A stretch of 64,000 nt of DNA from Meconema thalassinum (Eukaryota > Arthropoda > Insecta > Orthoptera > Tettigoniidae). Made by a program: the position numbers and the translations under genes. Below the pieces are notes generated by a model that worked only from the letters and a program-made list of their open reading frames with translations, ran no database searches and was not told the DNA's origin. This document shows, one piece after another, positions 22,441 to 35,100 of this stretch. The DNA lies in contig OX336389.2 in assembly GCA_946902985.2 (NCBI GenBank), positions 1,080,645,788-1,080,709,787 on the forward strand, given 5' to 3'. Position 1 is the stretch's first letter. Every line of letters begins with the position of its first letter.

Positions 22441-23084
22441 AATGAGTGACTGTGTATATTTTTCAGCATGTAAATTTTCATTCCTTCAGGTAGGGCTTTT
22501 GTAAATCAAATTTTGAGATATTAAGCCTCCCGTCGTATAAAAGTTAACAGAGACGTTTATGGAGGAAAACGCCTCTCACTATTTTATGTTCCAAAATAGC
22601 GAGCTCAGCTAGAAACCGATACACAGGTGCATCACGAAGAAACATTCTTAAAGTTAATCGAAAGTTCAGATATTTGGAATCCAGCGAAGGTTCTTGAATA
22701 TGATTCTTGTTTACATTGTCTATATCAAGCAGAAAATAATAAGAATGAGCTCAGTAAACACATCAGTCATGAGTTAACTTCATGATAGAGTCCATGCTCA
22801 CAGCTGACACGTGATGTTTCCCCACTTGCCTTTGTCATTCCAAAAAGGCTTATTCACTAACGAATGGGACTGAGGCAAGTGGCATTGAAAATTAAGAACA
22901 ATTTATCGTATATTCTTGTGTACACGGTCTTTTTGAGACAAGTATAAGAGGCAAATGATTGCACAAACATTCCATCCTAAGTTTGTTAAAAACAAATTAA
23001 AATGGTCGATACGATTAAGTACGTAACTCCGTGTCGTTTATTGTATCTCAGCTTTCATGGCACAAGTGGGATCAGAAACACTAG
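22441..23084. other. no recognisable gene
   Basis: I see nothing that can be supported here. Confidence 0.5.
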
Positions 23085-23096
23085 GAACTGTTATGA

Positions 23097-23329
23097 GGCT
23101 GGTTGCGTGGCTCAGCGGTAACGTTCTCGCTTGCTGGGCCCAAGGTTGCAGGTTCGTATCCTGGCGCAGTCAGCTGGCATTTGAGGGTGCGCAAATGCGA
23201 GGGAGCAGTGTCCGTAGATTTACTGGCACGTTAAAGATCCCCTTTGGGGCAAAATTCCGGCACCCCGGCGTCTCTAAAAGCCAGAGTAGTTAAATGGGTC
23301 GTGAACCCAATAACATTATTATTATTTAT
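23097..23329 (+). repeat. intact tRNA-derived SINE with 12-bp target duplication
   Basis: It is flanked by GAACTGTTATGA at 23,085-23,096 and 23,330-23,341. The head has A-box-like GTGGCTCAGCGGTAACG and B-box GGTTCGTATCC (23,152-23,162). The body includes GGCACGTTAAAGATCCCC and the tail is an ATT-rich run. It is a different family from the copy at 956. Confidence 0.9.
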
Positions 23330-23341
23330 GAACTGTTATGA

Positions 23342-24570
23342 CACGCCTTCAACTTCCGCAATTCTCTTAGGAAGTAGCATAATGAAGTCAGTGGATATCC
23401 AACTACAGTATGAGTCAACAGTACAACATTGAACATTCTTGGCTCTCGCCCCGGAGGTATAGGCTATTGCTCAATTGTATCCTAATATATCAAATAGATG
23501 CTTAATAGTACGCGTAGCCACTGCCTTCAGTGTAAACTGTTGGTACACTTGTGCTTCCATCAAAGTAAATTTCTTATACTACTGTAGGTACAATGCTTCC
23601 TTTCTGCAAAATTTCAAATCCAAGCTTATTAGAATTTAAAAATTTTATATATTTAAAATGGATGATGAGCGTAATTTTGACTAAGCGATTTTAAAATGTT
23701 ATATATTCAAGATATGGATGATGAGCGTTATTTTTATTGTGATTGCATGGTATCTCAGGCAACTTATATCTACCATATCAAGCTTCTTGAAATATGAGTT
23801 ATTGATTATATGACTTGAAAATTACCCACAGCTTGCATATTGCAATTAATTAGCCGAGGAATTTTCAATTTTTAGCGTCTTACGTCCCTAATTCAATGGT
23901 ACTTGAGACTGGAATTTAGGAGGCATCTGCTGATTTAATTCATTGAAATTCGGGTGGTCACCATTTTGTTTCCGCTAAGATGAATGGAATACAGGAAAAG
24001 TGGTTAAGTTGCACAAAAAGAGGGGTCCCTCTATAGCAAATTCATTTGGTTCAAGCATTTTCGAATTGATAGCAGACACACAATGTGATAGAGAGACAGA
24101 CAGACATGACTGACATACAGACACACACAGAACCCCGACTGATCAAATAAGCCTAAATCACTTTAATGAATTAAATTAACTTTAACTGTAACACTACCTT
24201 TAATGACAGTTTTCCTTGTATTGCCGTGAACATTTCCCAATGTCATCAAATTCTAAAGGCAACCGACAGTAGTAACTACTCTACAATCGCTAAGCACAGT
24301 GCTGAGCAATGGAAACAAACTATCATTGGAGTGGTAAACGAATGGGCTTGATCAGCACCGTCAGCAGATCTATAAATGGATTTTCATAGTTTCCCATTTT
24401 CAACACCAAGAAAATACTTGGGCAGTACCTTCTGATAGGACACAATCGCTTTGATCCAACTCCTTTTTCAGCTTTCGTATTTGTTCACTTCACTTCTCTT
24501 AACGCCTGCCATGAGGTTGGTGTCAGGAAAAGAATCCGACTGTAAGAAGACAATATAAAACCGGCAGCGA
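23342..24570. other. no recognisable gene
   Basis: AT-rich. A short phrase AAATG(T)GGATGATGAGCGT(A/T)AT occurs twice near 23,660 and 23,715. I see no gene. Confidence 0.5.
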
Positions 24571-24574
24571 GGGC

Positions 24575-24790
24575 CGAGAGCGCTAACGTACTACCTCGTG
24601 CCTCGCTGGCATCGGGACAGCGTGTGTTTGAAATCCTCCTTGACCATTCTTAAAATCGTTTACGTAGTTTCCAATTTTCACTACCAGGCAAATGCCGGGA
24701 CGGTTCCTATCAATAGGTCCACGGCCGATTTCCTTCCAATGTCCCTTCCCTGTCCAGTACTGAAAGGAAAAGTACACGGCCATTGGCTGC
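24575..24790 (+). repeat. SINE, variant shared with 41,785
   Basis: GCGCTAACGTACTACC, CCTCGCTGGCATCGGGACAG, AATGCCGGGACGGTTCC, AATAGGTCCACGGCCGATTT and TTCCCTGTCC align with the copy at 41,785-42,110. The head is degenerate. Confidence 0.65.
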
Positions 24791-25099
24791 ATTAATAAAA
24801 TTATATATAACAAAAATGAAATTTAATGAATAATCTTATCTCATCCTTGACCCCGTTGAAACAGGAATAATAAGGGGTAGACATACAAACGGCGATTTAT
24901 GGTTTCCAGAAAGCCAATTTACTTAATCGTCAAACGATATATTAAAGATTGAATGTTATCAATTTTCAAACTAATGAATAAGTTGTATTACTCTTATTTT
25001 TAACGATTATTTTTAATCATTAAAACTATTAATCCTTAATTGTATTTTTGTATAAATACCATTAAACCTGCAACATTTATAATATTTTTCTTTAAACCG

Positions 25100-25393
25100 A
25101 ACAAAATTTTCCTTACGGAGCCTATTGAGAGGTATCCACATTAATTGCAGGGATTGCATCATATCCCGGCACTGACAGCGTCTATCCTGAGTGTAGGCTA
25201 TTTTCCGGCAGATATTTCCTCACTCACTTTAAGTAAATTTCGGGATATCACAGTATACAGGTCCCAGGACACCTAACCTATCCCAATCACAATAGTTTTA
25301 GTTACACACACCACTACAGACACCAGAGACGCGCCGGTTATCAAGCAAATTCAACACACACACAAGTACGCAGGGTTGATGACCAAGATGTAC
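25100..25393 (+). repeat. SINE tail interrupted by Gypsy element C
   Basis: CACTGACAGCGTCTATCCTGAGTGTAGG and ACACACACACAAGTACGCAG, GGTTGATGACC align with the SINE at 57,640-57,960. The copy ends at GTAC, the target duplication of element C. Its continuation (CAAGTCGTTAAAATGG) lies beyond the element at 41,038. Confidence 0.7.
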
Positions 25394-28300
25394 TGTGCCC
25401 AATCGGACACAGCAGACTGGCATCGAACTCGGGTCTTATCAGAGAAGACCAGGCCCGTGATTCTGCCTAGAGTCGAACCATTGATCTCTGAGGGGGAACA
25501 GTTACAGGGAACCCGAAGAGCAATGAGTTGTATAATGACATACAATAATATAGCATGATTTCACGGCTTGTATGTGAATATCATAGCTGTTTAAGGAAAT
25601 AATTGTCAGAAAATGCAGTCATATGTACGTTTTCGAAGTATAGAAACGTGAAAGCAGGCCAGCTTGACACGTTACTAATTGCAGCCAGCAGAAGGGAGGA
25701 GATTCAAGGCGCCGAAGGAACTTATTTCGTCTGGACCGAGGAGACAGCTCGAAATTAATGACCCTGGGAGTCCCCGATGGACAACACTTGAGACCGTAGT
25801 GGGGGTAATTGTCCACGGAAATTAATTGATTGCAGCCAATTGGAGCATCGAAATGGAATAAAATGTACACCCAGGTGAATATATTCTAGGAGAGATAATT
25901 TAGGAGTGGTCTTACACCTAAATTAAAGCCTATATCTCTAAATAAGCCTGTTAACACCGAGCTTACGCTCGAGAGGAGAGATCTGGTGACCAGCAAGAGG
26001 GGATTCACCATGGTGGCGTCATAACGCTACGGAAAAAGGCAATTAATTGTAATTAATTGGCCGAAGCGATCGCTAGCACGAGAGTGATTATGGGACATCC
26101 ACATCTAGATGAACAAGGTGTATACGTCATTTTGAATGGAAATGCATTATTTCAAGAAGGGAGTCGCTCTCGTGTGTTCTGTGGACTACATTTTACGAGA
26201 AACCTTCATATAGGGGAAACAGCACAGACCAAGCAAGTTGTTCTTTAGTCTTCTCCAGTTGCTCTGCAGTTCATCTTGACTCTACACGCTGCCAGTAAGT
26301 GCGCGAAATGTTAGAGTATATTTGAAGAACAATGGAAGCGCATCATACAGATTCTAAATAGTAATCAAGAATCGTGTATACGCAAGTGTAGTTTGCTACA
26401 GCGTAGCAATAATTTAGGATGGTTTTGGACACTGAATACCAGGAGGTATTGTCATACTTATAAATGACGCAGTATCGTCAGGATCATTGCAGTTATGGGA
26501 GCCCGAGAGGCATCACAAGTAATCATGACGGTGAAATGAACAGTATTGAAGGGAACGAGAATCGAACGCTCGTATACGCAGATAGACTTTCACGGAGACC
26601 AGCGGTTGTCGTAGCTGCATCGCATCTCTGGGGTCAGGCGTTAGGAGGAGTCCGATTAAGGATCAACCTGTGAAATAGTGAAAAAGTGTATATAAATTTT
26701 ATTATAGTGATTTCAAAAGTGTTTATGTGTATTGTGAATAATATGTATCGTGTTAAAGTGAGAAAAGCCACTGATAAAAGTATGATTATCACGTGGGAAA
26801 TATGTGATATCAAGTGTCGTGTGAGATATAGCATGATGGCCTAAATCAAGCGTCATGGTAGGTCCGTGGCTGGCGTGTTGGAATAATCCAGCGAGAATGA
26901 AAAAGTGAGTACAAATTTACAATGTTATTCTAACTAGATAGTTCACCATACAACGATGCATCACTTTGAGACTAAGATGTAACAGTCACTTATGTACGAG
27001 CTTTCACCACTCGTATTTGGTAGAATATGGCTTGGAAGGTGATTTGTTTATGGCCATTCAGGCCTAAGATAGTGATGAATGTAACGGTAACGTTAAATGA
27101 TATTAATAATAATAATAATAACATATGGGGTCGGGAACAGTAAAGTAAAGTAATAGGCATTTCAGGCCTTAATAACGTTCAAAGTGTGTCATGTCTAATA
27201 TAAAGATACTGTATTTTGGTAAACAGTAAGAAAGTAACGTGAAATATAGCGAGATACGAGAATTTTTCAATGTCAATGAAGTGTTGAATGAATATTTAAT
27301 ATGGTCAATTCTTAGGATTGTTTTTGAGAACCATTAAAGTAATGTAAGCCAGTAAATTTATATTTTGTTTTTAGGAGCTATTAAAAGCTTTGGCTTAAAT
27401 GTAATTGCAGAGAGGACGCGGGTGCCTTAATAATTGAGTCATCTATGAGAAGTATTGTTTGAGTCGCATTTCGCGAGCGAAGTAACGTAGAATCCAGCGA
27501 ATTACGTAAATAAAGTTGCGGGGACCAAGCTAACATAGCTTGCACGTTAGGTGAAAAGTTGGCTAATCTACGAGTTAGTACCGCCGTGGAGCGTACTTAT
27601 ATTATTCGCAGCGAATTGGACAGAGCCTGTCTGTATCCATCGCTTGCAGGAATAATTGCCACGAGGGATGCTCTTCGAGACCCCGTGAGCACATGTATAA
27701 AATGATCTGCCCTGAGAGGTAAGAATCAAAGTTCGTCGTATAGGAAACGCAGATTTCCTTATTATATTGAGGCAGCTGCTGATGAGCAATCTTGTATTCT
27801 CATTATGATGCGCGCCCAAAGCCACTAGAATCGCCACAGAACGGCAAGTCTATTACAGAATCCATCCCCAGCCATGAATGTTAATTAGGGGCCGAGTTGA
27901 GCCCAATACACTATAAATATAGGTGGTAAATAATCAGAATGACTCAATTACTTGAGACAACACTTAGCGTAACTCCATTGTACTGCAATTGTAAACAAAG
28001 ATGACCTTGCTTGCAGTCAAGAGGGGGTGGTAATAGACCACTAGGGCGACGGCCATCTTGCTCGGCCAGCTGGAACTAATTTTCTTGCCTGCTTGGAAGG
28101 GGAGGTTTGGAGACCCAGTCCCTTCATTTTAAAAGCAGAGTGGGACACTGAAGAATCTCGATATTTCGAAATGTAATTAAGATATGATTGTTATGATGAT
28201 GCCAATTGAATTAAATGATGTATTTCAACACACATACATTGTCGGATCATTAAAATTTGATAAGATTTGGCCCAGTTAGTCTCTGAGGAGGAACGCTGAA

Positions 28301-29060
28301 CCAAATAAATGTAGGCATCTTTTTAAAGTGAATTTTTGCCCAGTTCACACTAATTTATGCAGACGGGTATGTGATTTCTAAGAACATGACACGTTTGTAA
28401 CGATAATAATTTCGACCAGACCCAGAAAATCGTTGTATGGTAAAACTACAAACATTTCTGTCCATGTGTATTTTGGAAGGGAGACGTACCACTTTTTAGC
28501 GTTTCATATTGATGGAAAAGAGGGAAGATGATTCACACGACACAACAACATTTGTTAATTGAGGCATAAAATAATGAATTTATGTTAATGAAAGTAAATG
28601 CCCGTAAGAAAAGGATTAATGTTTCATTATTACAGAATTAATGTCATTTAAATGTGATATGTGACTTTTGTGTTGTGATACTCCAGTTATGTAAAATTGT
28701 GTCACATAAAGAACACTATGGAGGCTCGTAGATGTCTGAAGGTATCAGTGATAGGATGCTAGAAATAGATTTGAGTGCAGTGTAGCACTAATTAAGAAGA
28801 GACTCAAAAAATAACCTTGATTTTCATTGTGGGAATTAAATGTAAATTATCCTTTGTTTGTATTTTGTTGTATAGCCATGACTTTAGATCAGTAAATGTT
28901 TTATTTAGGAATATGTTGTTTCTTTCATGTAGAGTAGTTACCTGATAGACTCAAATCCTGAGCATGTGGTCGTATGGTGGGCAGGAACGTCCCATACCTC
29001 GAAAGACCGTGAGTTAGCTAGGATACGAACACATGTTCCATATAATGACAATTGGGTACA
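25394..29060 (+). repeat. 5' LTR of Gypsy element C (3,667 bp)
   Basis: It matches 35,850-41,033 apart from the Penelope insert, a longer AAT microsatellite in the right copy, and scattered substitutions (for example near 26,099, 26,220 and 28,258). It starts TGTGCCCAATCGG and ends TTGGGTACA. An unusually long LTR for this superfamily. Only short open frames exist; two (26,057-26,248 plus, 27,568-27,837 minus) are also open in the other LTR but resemble nothing I know. Confidence 0.95.
27912..27919 (+). promoter_or_regulatory. candidate TATA box in 5' LTR of element C
   Basis: TATAAATA within CACTATAAATATAGG, repeated at 38,384-38,391 in the 3' LTR. A possible polyadenylation signal AATAAA follows at 28,304-28,309. 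If used, U3 would be about 2.5 kb and R-U5 about 1.1 kb. Inference from motif and position only. Confidence 0.3.
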
Positions 29061-29740
29061 TGGAGGAGATGTCACTGTACTAGGATTGAGTCAAAGGGAC
29101 TACTAAAAGTCCGCCAAGATATTAATGCTAGAAGCAAGTACAGCAGAGAAATTAGGATATTTGTTAATAAGCCTTCACGTCAAAATAAATGTTGATGATC
29201 CTCCATAAGACATGCTTAAATATAACTTGTAACTTGTCACCCCATAGCACTATTACTCTTTTAATTATCATGGCCCAGGCAACATGGGGCGGTATTAATT
29301 CATTATGGAACCGCCTGCATCAGTGCAATATAAGCGATCTTGGCATTGCGCAACCTGGCCACGGCTTACTTTATATTTAGCAAAGCACATATCACCTTAT
29401 GTTTATCATGTCACCCTGGACTGATACCCTTATGTTTATCATGGCGGCATTCGTCAGTAAAAACCACTCCCTGGACAGTTTTTTTGATAATTCAGAATAT
29501 GGCCGATGTCTTACAATGGACCAAACCATTAATAGCCCTATCATTTTCATTATCATGACGCTGATACGTGGGACCAGTTTAAAATACAGGTCACCATAAA
29601 GTGCGTGCTATCCCTCATTAGATTATCATGGCGCCCAGAGACGTGGAAGGCTTATGGGATTCAGAAAACCCCATAATAATAGCGAGCGCGCCAGCATGCT
29701 CAGCTGCGGCCTAACTGAATCTCAAATTAAGAAATACAGG
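29061..29740 (+). promoter_or_regulatory. leader of element C with candidate primer-binding site and repeated TTATCATG
   Basis: TGG immediately follows the 5' LTR (29,061), as a primer-binding site should begin, but the following GAGGAGATGTCACTG was not matched to a tRNA. The leader holds five TTATCATG boxes at 29,265, 29,403, 29,436, 29,550 and 29,623, three of them extended to TTATCATGGC. They may be upstream start codons or an RNA signal. Confidence 0.45.
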
Positions 29741-32110
29741 ATGGCTGGAACTGAGGAGATACTCAAGTGTATCGCGGAGTTAAGAGAACATTTTGATGAT
29801 ACTAATGCTAAAAGTAAGGAAGAGGCTAAAGCATTTAAAGATGAAATAGCAGGTAGATTGGCTACAGTCAATACTCAATTGGATGCCAATCAAGCTGAAA
29901 TGAACACTAGATTAGAGGCTAATCAAGCTGAAATGAACACTAGATTAGAGGCTAATCAAACTGAGGTAAGCCAGATGTTGGCCACAGTAAACAGGCAGTT
30001 AGAGTCAAACCTAATAGAGGTCAATAAAAAAATGGATGACGTTAAAGGGTCTGTTAAGCATGAAGTAACTAAGAATATTGTTAGCGTGGTCTCAGAGATG
30101 CAAGTTGATAACGATAAACGCTTTGAGTCAATCGAGCTAAAACTAGAGAATAATCTGCAAGCGTGCAGATAGTCACAGCGTGAGATTAATGATAGCTTAA
30201 GCAGTATGTCCATGGAGGTTAAAGACATTCAAAGTCAGAATGAAGCGAATACTAAACGTCAGCAGGAGCAATTTAATACGTTCACTCAGACCGTGGATCA
30301 AAGGCTCGAAGACAGCGACGGAAAATGGAATACGCGAATGGCAGGCTACGCAAAGGCGGTAGACGAAGCCTTAAGGACGCAGGATCAGAATATCCTTGAC
30401 CAATGCAAGGAGATCAATGTAATAAAAACTTCTGATCAAGAGAATAAGGAAATAATGTCAAATATGAAGAGGCAGGTCGGAAAGGTTCAAAAAGAGTTAG
30501 AACAAACTCAGAACGACGTAGCAGTTATTCATAAAAGGCAGGATGAGGACCAGGGAGAAATGACGAAGATAAGGACTGAAATCTCTCATATGCATGGTCA
30601 CATACAAAAAGAAGTTACAGGCTTACGAGAAGAATTAGAACTTCGAGAAGGCTTGATGACTGAAGCCAGCGATAAAACTCTTGCCGAGGTAAGAGAAAGT
30701 CTAGCGGGGGAAATTACCCACAGGAAAGAAAACCTTAAGGATGACAAGGAAAAAGTATTTTCTATGGCAGAGAAAAACCGAGATCGCTTAGAAAAAATAG
30801 AACGAGAGGTATTAGCTCGTTTAGAAAGGGCAGAAAATAGGCACAGCCAAATAGAAACTAGAATGATCGCACAGGAGGAATCCATGTTGCGGAATTCTAG
30901 ATCTAGCGAAGGAAGCCTAGATGAGAATAGGAGAAATAAATGGGCAGATATAGAGATACAGACCACTCCAAAGAATGCAGCCATGCCAAGTGACAGCCCG
31001 TATACCACGCCTGGTATACCAATTGCTATGTCCACACCGCATGAAAATGCTGTTCAAAATCAAATAGTCACTGTTGTGAGGGCTAGTGACGAGAAACCAA
31101 AGAAATATTCTGGGAGTAATTCTAACATGACACCCAAGTACTGGCTTAAAGAGGTTTCCGAGTACTTGAATGACGCGAAGGTACCGCCAGAGCGAAGGTT
31201 GAGAGCTATTGAAAAACTGACTGAAGGCGAGTGTGCCTTATGGTTTAGGAGTTTTCGGTACACGTTCAAAACCGTTGATGAATTTCGCCAGGCATTTTTA
31301 AGCAGGTACTGGAACGCAAGTATACAACAGAACCTCAGATTGGACTTGTACTCCAGGCGTTATAGTACTAATAACCCGACGAAGTACGCAGAGTTTTTTG
31401 TGGCTCAATTGTGCCGTTTCCGCGAACTTGATGAAGGAATTAGAGAGTCAGATCTGTGTATAGCGATAGCCAAGCAGCTACCGCATGAAGTACAACGTCT
31501 ATTAATCTCAGCAAACGCCAAGACAGCGATCGATATGGAGGAGGTGCTGAGACAACTCGACCACACCACAGCGCAGCACACAAGGCAAAGTCGGAACATG
31601 GAACAAGTCAACATGACGACTACACCGATTGAATCGACTAAGGTGCAGACAAAAAGTAAGTCTACGAGCACCGAAACGGAGAAATCAGACTGCCAACGCG
31701 AAGGACGGGAAAACCAGAATTGGAGGCCAGCATATCGAGGAGGATCGAACCGTGGATACCGAGGAAGGAAAGCCTGGAATCAGCGCGGCACAAGAGACCA
31801 GCAGCCTGATAACAGAAGGAATTACGGCCGAAATGGGAACAACCAAGGATTGAGATCCCAAGAACAGAGTCGCGGGTTCGATGAAGAAGCGAAAGAACGC
31901 TATCACGCATCTTTAAGATACATGGAAGAGCGTGGAGACGACCATAGACAATCGCAAGTTCATTGGTATGAAGCGATTAAGAATCGAAGGTCACCCGACA
32001 TCTATAAAAATGATGACGGTGCCAAGGGTCTGGAACTTCAGCAGTACGAAGATAGACAGAAGAACTCCACAAAGAATGGAGCAATGGAAAAAAACACCAA
32101 AATTAAATGA
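29741..32110 (+). pseudogene. gag of Gypsy element C (one in-frame TAG)
   Basis: The structural polyprotein of the element. I choose ATG 29,741 (MAGTEEILK); the same frame also has an ATG at 29,654. A TAG at 30,170-30,172 is the only break before the TGA at 32,108. The first 400 or so residues are a charged coiled coil. It includes three exact-length 11-residue units (LEANQAEMNTR type, 29,879-29,977). A capsid-like region at about 31,090-31,580 contains LWFRSFRYTF and LPHEVQRLLISAN, as in element A. The C-terminal tail has Arg-Gly boxes (YRGGSNRGYRGRK) and no CCHC knuckle. The end overlaps pol. Confidence 0.85.
29879..29977 (+). repeat. 33-bp tandem repeat (three units) in gag of element C
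   Basis: Units at 29,879, 29,912 and 29,945 encode hendecads of the type LEANQAEMNTR. An 11-residue period fits an extended coiled coil. Confidence 0.85.
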
Positions 32111-35100
32111 CCAAATAGAGGTAAATACAGGATGGAATACAGTGAATGTGGTTAACTGGATTGCCAAACCTGAGGAGCTTATTGAAGACATAGATGAAGG
32201 GACGGTCAATGTGAGAAGGGAACTACCCATTATTATTGTAAACATCGCAGGCGTGAAGATAAGAAGTCTCATAGATACAGGTTCAACGGTATGTTTGATA
32301 ACCCAGGCATTATATAACGAAATCCAAAGTAAAATCCACGTATTGAAAATACCTATTTCAAGCGTGAAGATAAAAGGTGTGATACCAGATAAAGTTATGA
32401 TATGCAGATACCAAGTATTTTTAGATTTGCAGATAGGGAACTCTACATTCTCACAGAGCTTCCTACTTGTGAATAAGCTGCCTTTTAACATTATTGTCGG
32501 CATGGATTTCATAAGAGAATATAAAGTTATTATAGATCTCTCGCAAGACATTGTTATGTTTCGCGCAAGTGAGGGAAAGGAAGATTTAGAGCTCTCTTTA
32601 AAACACAATGAAACGAGACCAGAAGAGTACGTATGGCATACATACGGAGATATGATAGGGGATGCAGTGTTGACAACAGAAGACATCGAAGGAGAGTTGG
32701 CAACACTGGCCGCAGACATTGAAAAGGACCTCGAACCAAAATTTGAAGAATGCCTGGAAGAAAAGATAGAGGAAGCTAAAATTGGTCCAGAGCATAAGCA
32801 AATGCTAAGGGAAGTGCTATTTGAGTACAAAGGAGTCTTCGATTCGAGACCTGGCCGGATCAAGAATTTCCAATATGCGTTCCAAGTCAGTGACTGGACA
32901 CCATTCAGACAGAAGCCGTATCCTGTAGCCGAGAAACATTATTTAAAGGTCAAGGAAGCAATACAGGAGATGCTAGAGGCAGGCGTCATTGTGAAGACAG
33001 CCACACCTTATGTCAGCCCATTGGTAGTTGTACCTAAACAGGACGGAAGTGTAAGGATATGCCTGGACCTACGGAATTTGAATTCCAAGGTCATACCAGA
33101 ATTTGACCAAGTGCCGCCCATTAAGGAGGTCCTCAGGAGGTTCAAAGGAAAGACTGTTTTCTCAAATCTTGACCTGACAGCAAGTTTTCACCATCTTGCT
33201 CTGGAGGAGAAAACAAGCTTATTAACTGGGTTTTTATTCGACCAGCATACATATTCTTACGTACGCTTACCATTTGGACTGAAAACAGCAGGTTCAGCAT
33301 TGATACGAGCGCTTGATCGGAACCTGTCTGAAGAAGTAAAAGCAACAACCATATGCTATGTAGATGATATACTACTGGCATCTGAAACAGTCGAAGAACA
33401 CATCAGAGACCTACGCAAGCTGTTGAATGACCTAAGTCAGCCTAACTTTAAGGTCAATATAAAGAAATCTAACTTTGGTCAGAGAGAAGTTAAATTCCTA
33501 GGCCATGTAATAGATGCACAATGAGTTAGGCCTAATCCGGAAAAATTGGAGGTCATTAAACATTTCCCGAGACCAACGAAGGTGAAGAACGTCAGGCAAT
33601 ATCTAGGCGTTATTGGATTATTTTCAAGCCATTGCCCGAAGTACACCGAGACCGTAGCACCACTCCAAGACTTACTGAAGAAAGGAGGAAGGTGGCGTTG
33701 GACGGAAAAATGCGAGGAAGCCTTTGTGAAATCTAAACAGATGCTATTAGATTATGTTAAATTGGGATATCCAGACTACACTCAGAAATTTATTATCCAG
33801 ACTGACGCATCATTTATAGGCATTGGAGCGATGTTATACCAGGAAAATGTGGACAGGCCAGAGGAGAAAACCTCTATTGCATTCATAAGTAGAAGGTTGA
33901 AACCTAATGAAAAGAATTATACGGTCACGGAGATCGAATTACTCGCTATACTGTACGCTTTACAGTATTGGCGAAAGCTAATTTATGGTTTTAGAATTAT
34001 ATTGAGAACGGACCATAAAGCCCTAACGTTCCTGTTGAAAACTGACTTGTCGAGTCAAAGACTGACGAGGTGGTCCCTGTACATACAGCAATTTCAAGTG
34101 AAAATCGAGTATTGCCCGGGGAAGGACAATCTTATACCTGACTTGCTTAGCAGATACCCGACAGCTGATGAAGAGGAAGCTCTAGCTATCGGGATAGAAG
34201 ATAGAGATCAGAAGACCTTAGATGATCTAAGGAACATCACCGTTTTTCAACGTGAAGATCCCTGGATACGGTTGATGATTAATTACTTCGAGGGAAAGCT
34301 TGTCAGAGGAACCCCGATGTATGTGGAAGCCGAAGCACTATCAACGAAGTATCTATGGTTTAACCAGATGCTACATAAATGGAGCGATACAGACCACACT
34401 CGTCCCAGGATTGTTGTACCACCAGCATTGCAGAGAAGGCTAGTATGGTTAGCACACAGAGCTTTTGGTCACCCTGGCGTAGACAAAACTGTTGCCCTGT
34501 TTAAAGAAGCATTTATTTCGCCAAAACTTAGAGATACAGTCAGGAATACAATCAGGACATGTGATATTTGCCAACGAGTAAAGCCTAACTCGTACTTAAT
34601 GAGGCAAAAACCTATACCACTCTTACTAGAGAAGCCATGTCAGCTTCTGGCATTGGACAATTTTGGGCCGCTTCCGAGAGAGGAAATAGACACATCCTAG
34701 TTGCACTAGACGTGTTTTCTAAAATGGTAGTCCTCTGTCCAATTCAGAAAACCAGTACAAAACAGGTACTTAAGAGGCTGAAGGAAAGAATCATTCCTAT
34801 ACTAGGACAGCCGGAGAACATATTATCTGATCATGGGAGCTGTTTTACCAGCATAGAATTTCGCAGGGTGTTGGAAAATCTGGGTGTAAGACAGATTTTG
34901 TCCACAGTTCGACACCCAGAGTCGAATTCCGCTGAGAGAGTGATGAGGGAACTGCAAAAGTACACGAAGATATACTGCTCTACAGAAAACTGGAAATGGA
35001 TCGATGTACTAGAGATTATTGAGTATTGTATGAACAATACCGTGCATGAAGCGACAGGAGAAGTGCCAGTGAGCCTACATCTTGATACAAGACCAGAGAG

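Noticed and set aside
30170..30172. TAG readthrough in gag of elements A and C
   Set aside because: All three in-frame stops in the two gags are TAG, but they sit at different positions in A and C, so random decay explains them better than programmed readthrough.
32090..32110. A -1 slippery heptamer A AAA AAC in gag of element C
   Set aside because: The heptamer is in phase in gag, but pol is in the +1 frame, so a -1 slip would not reach it.
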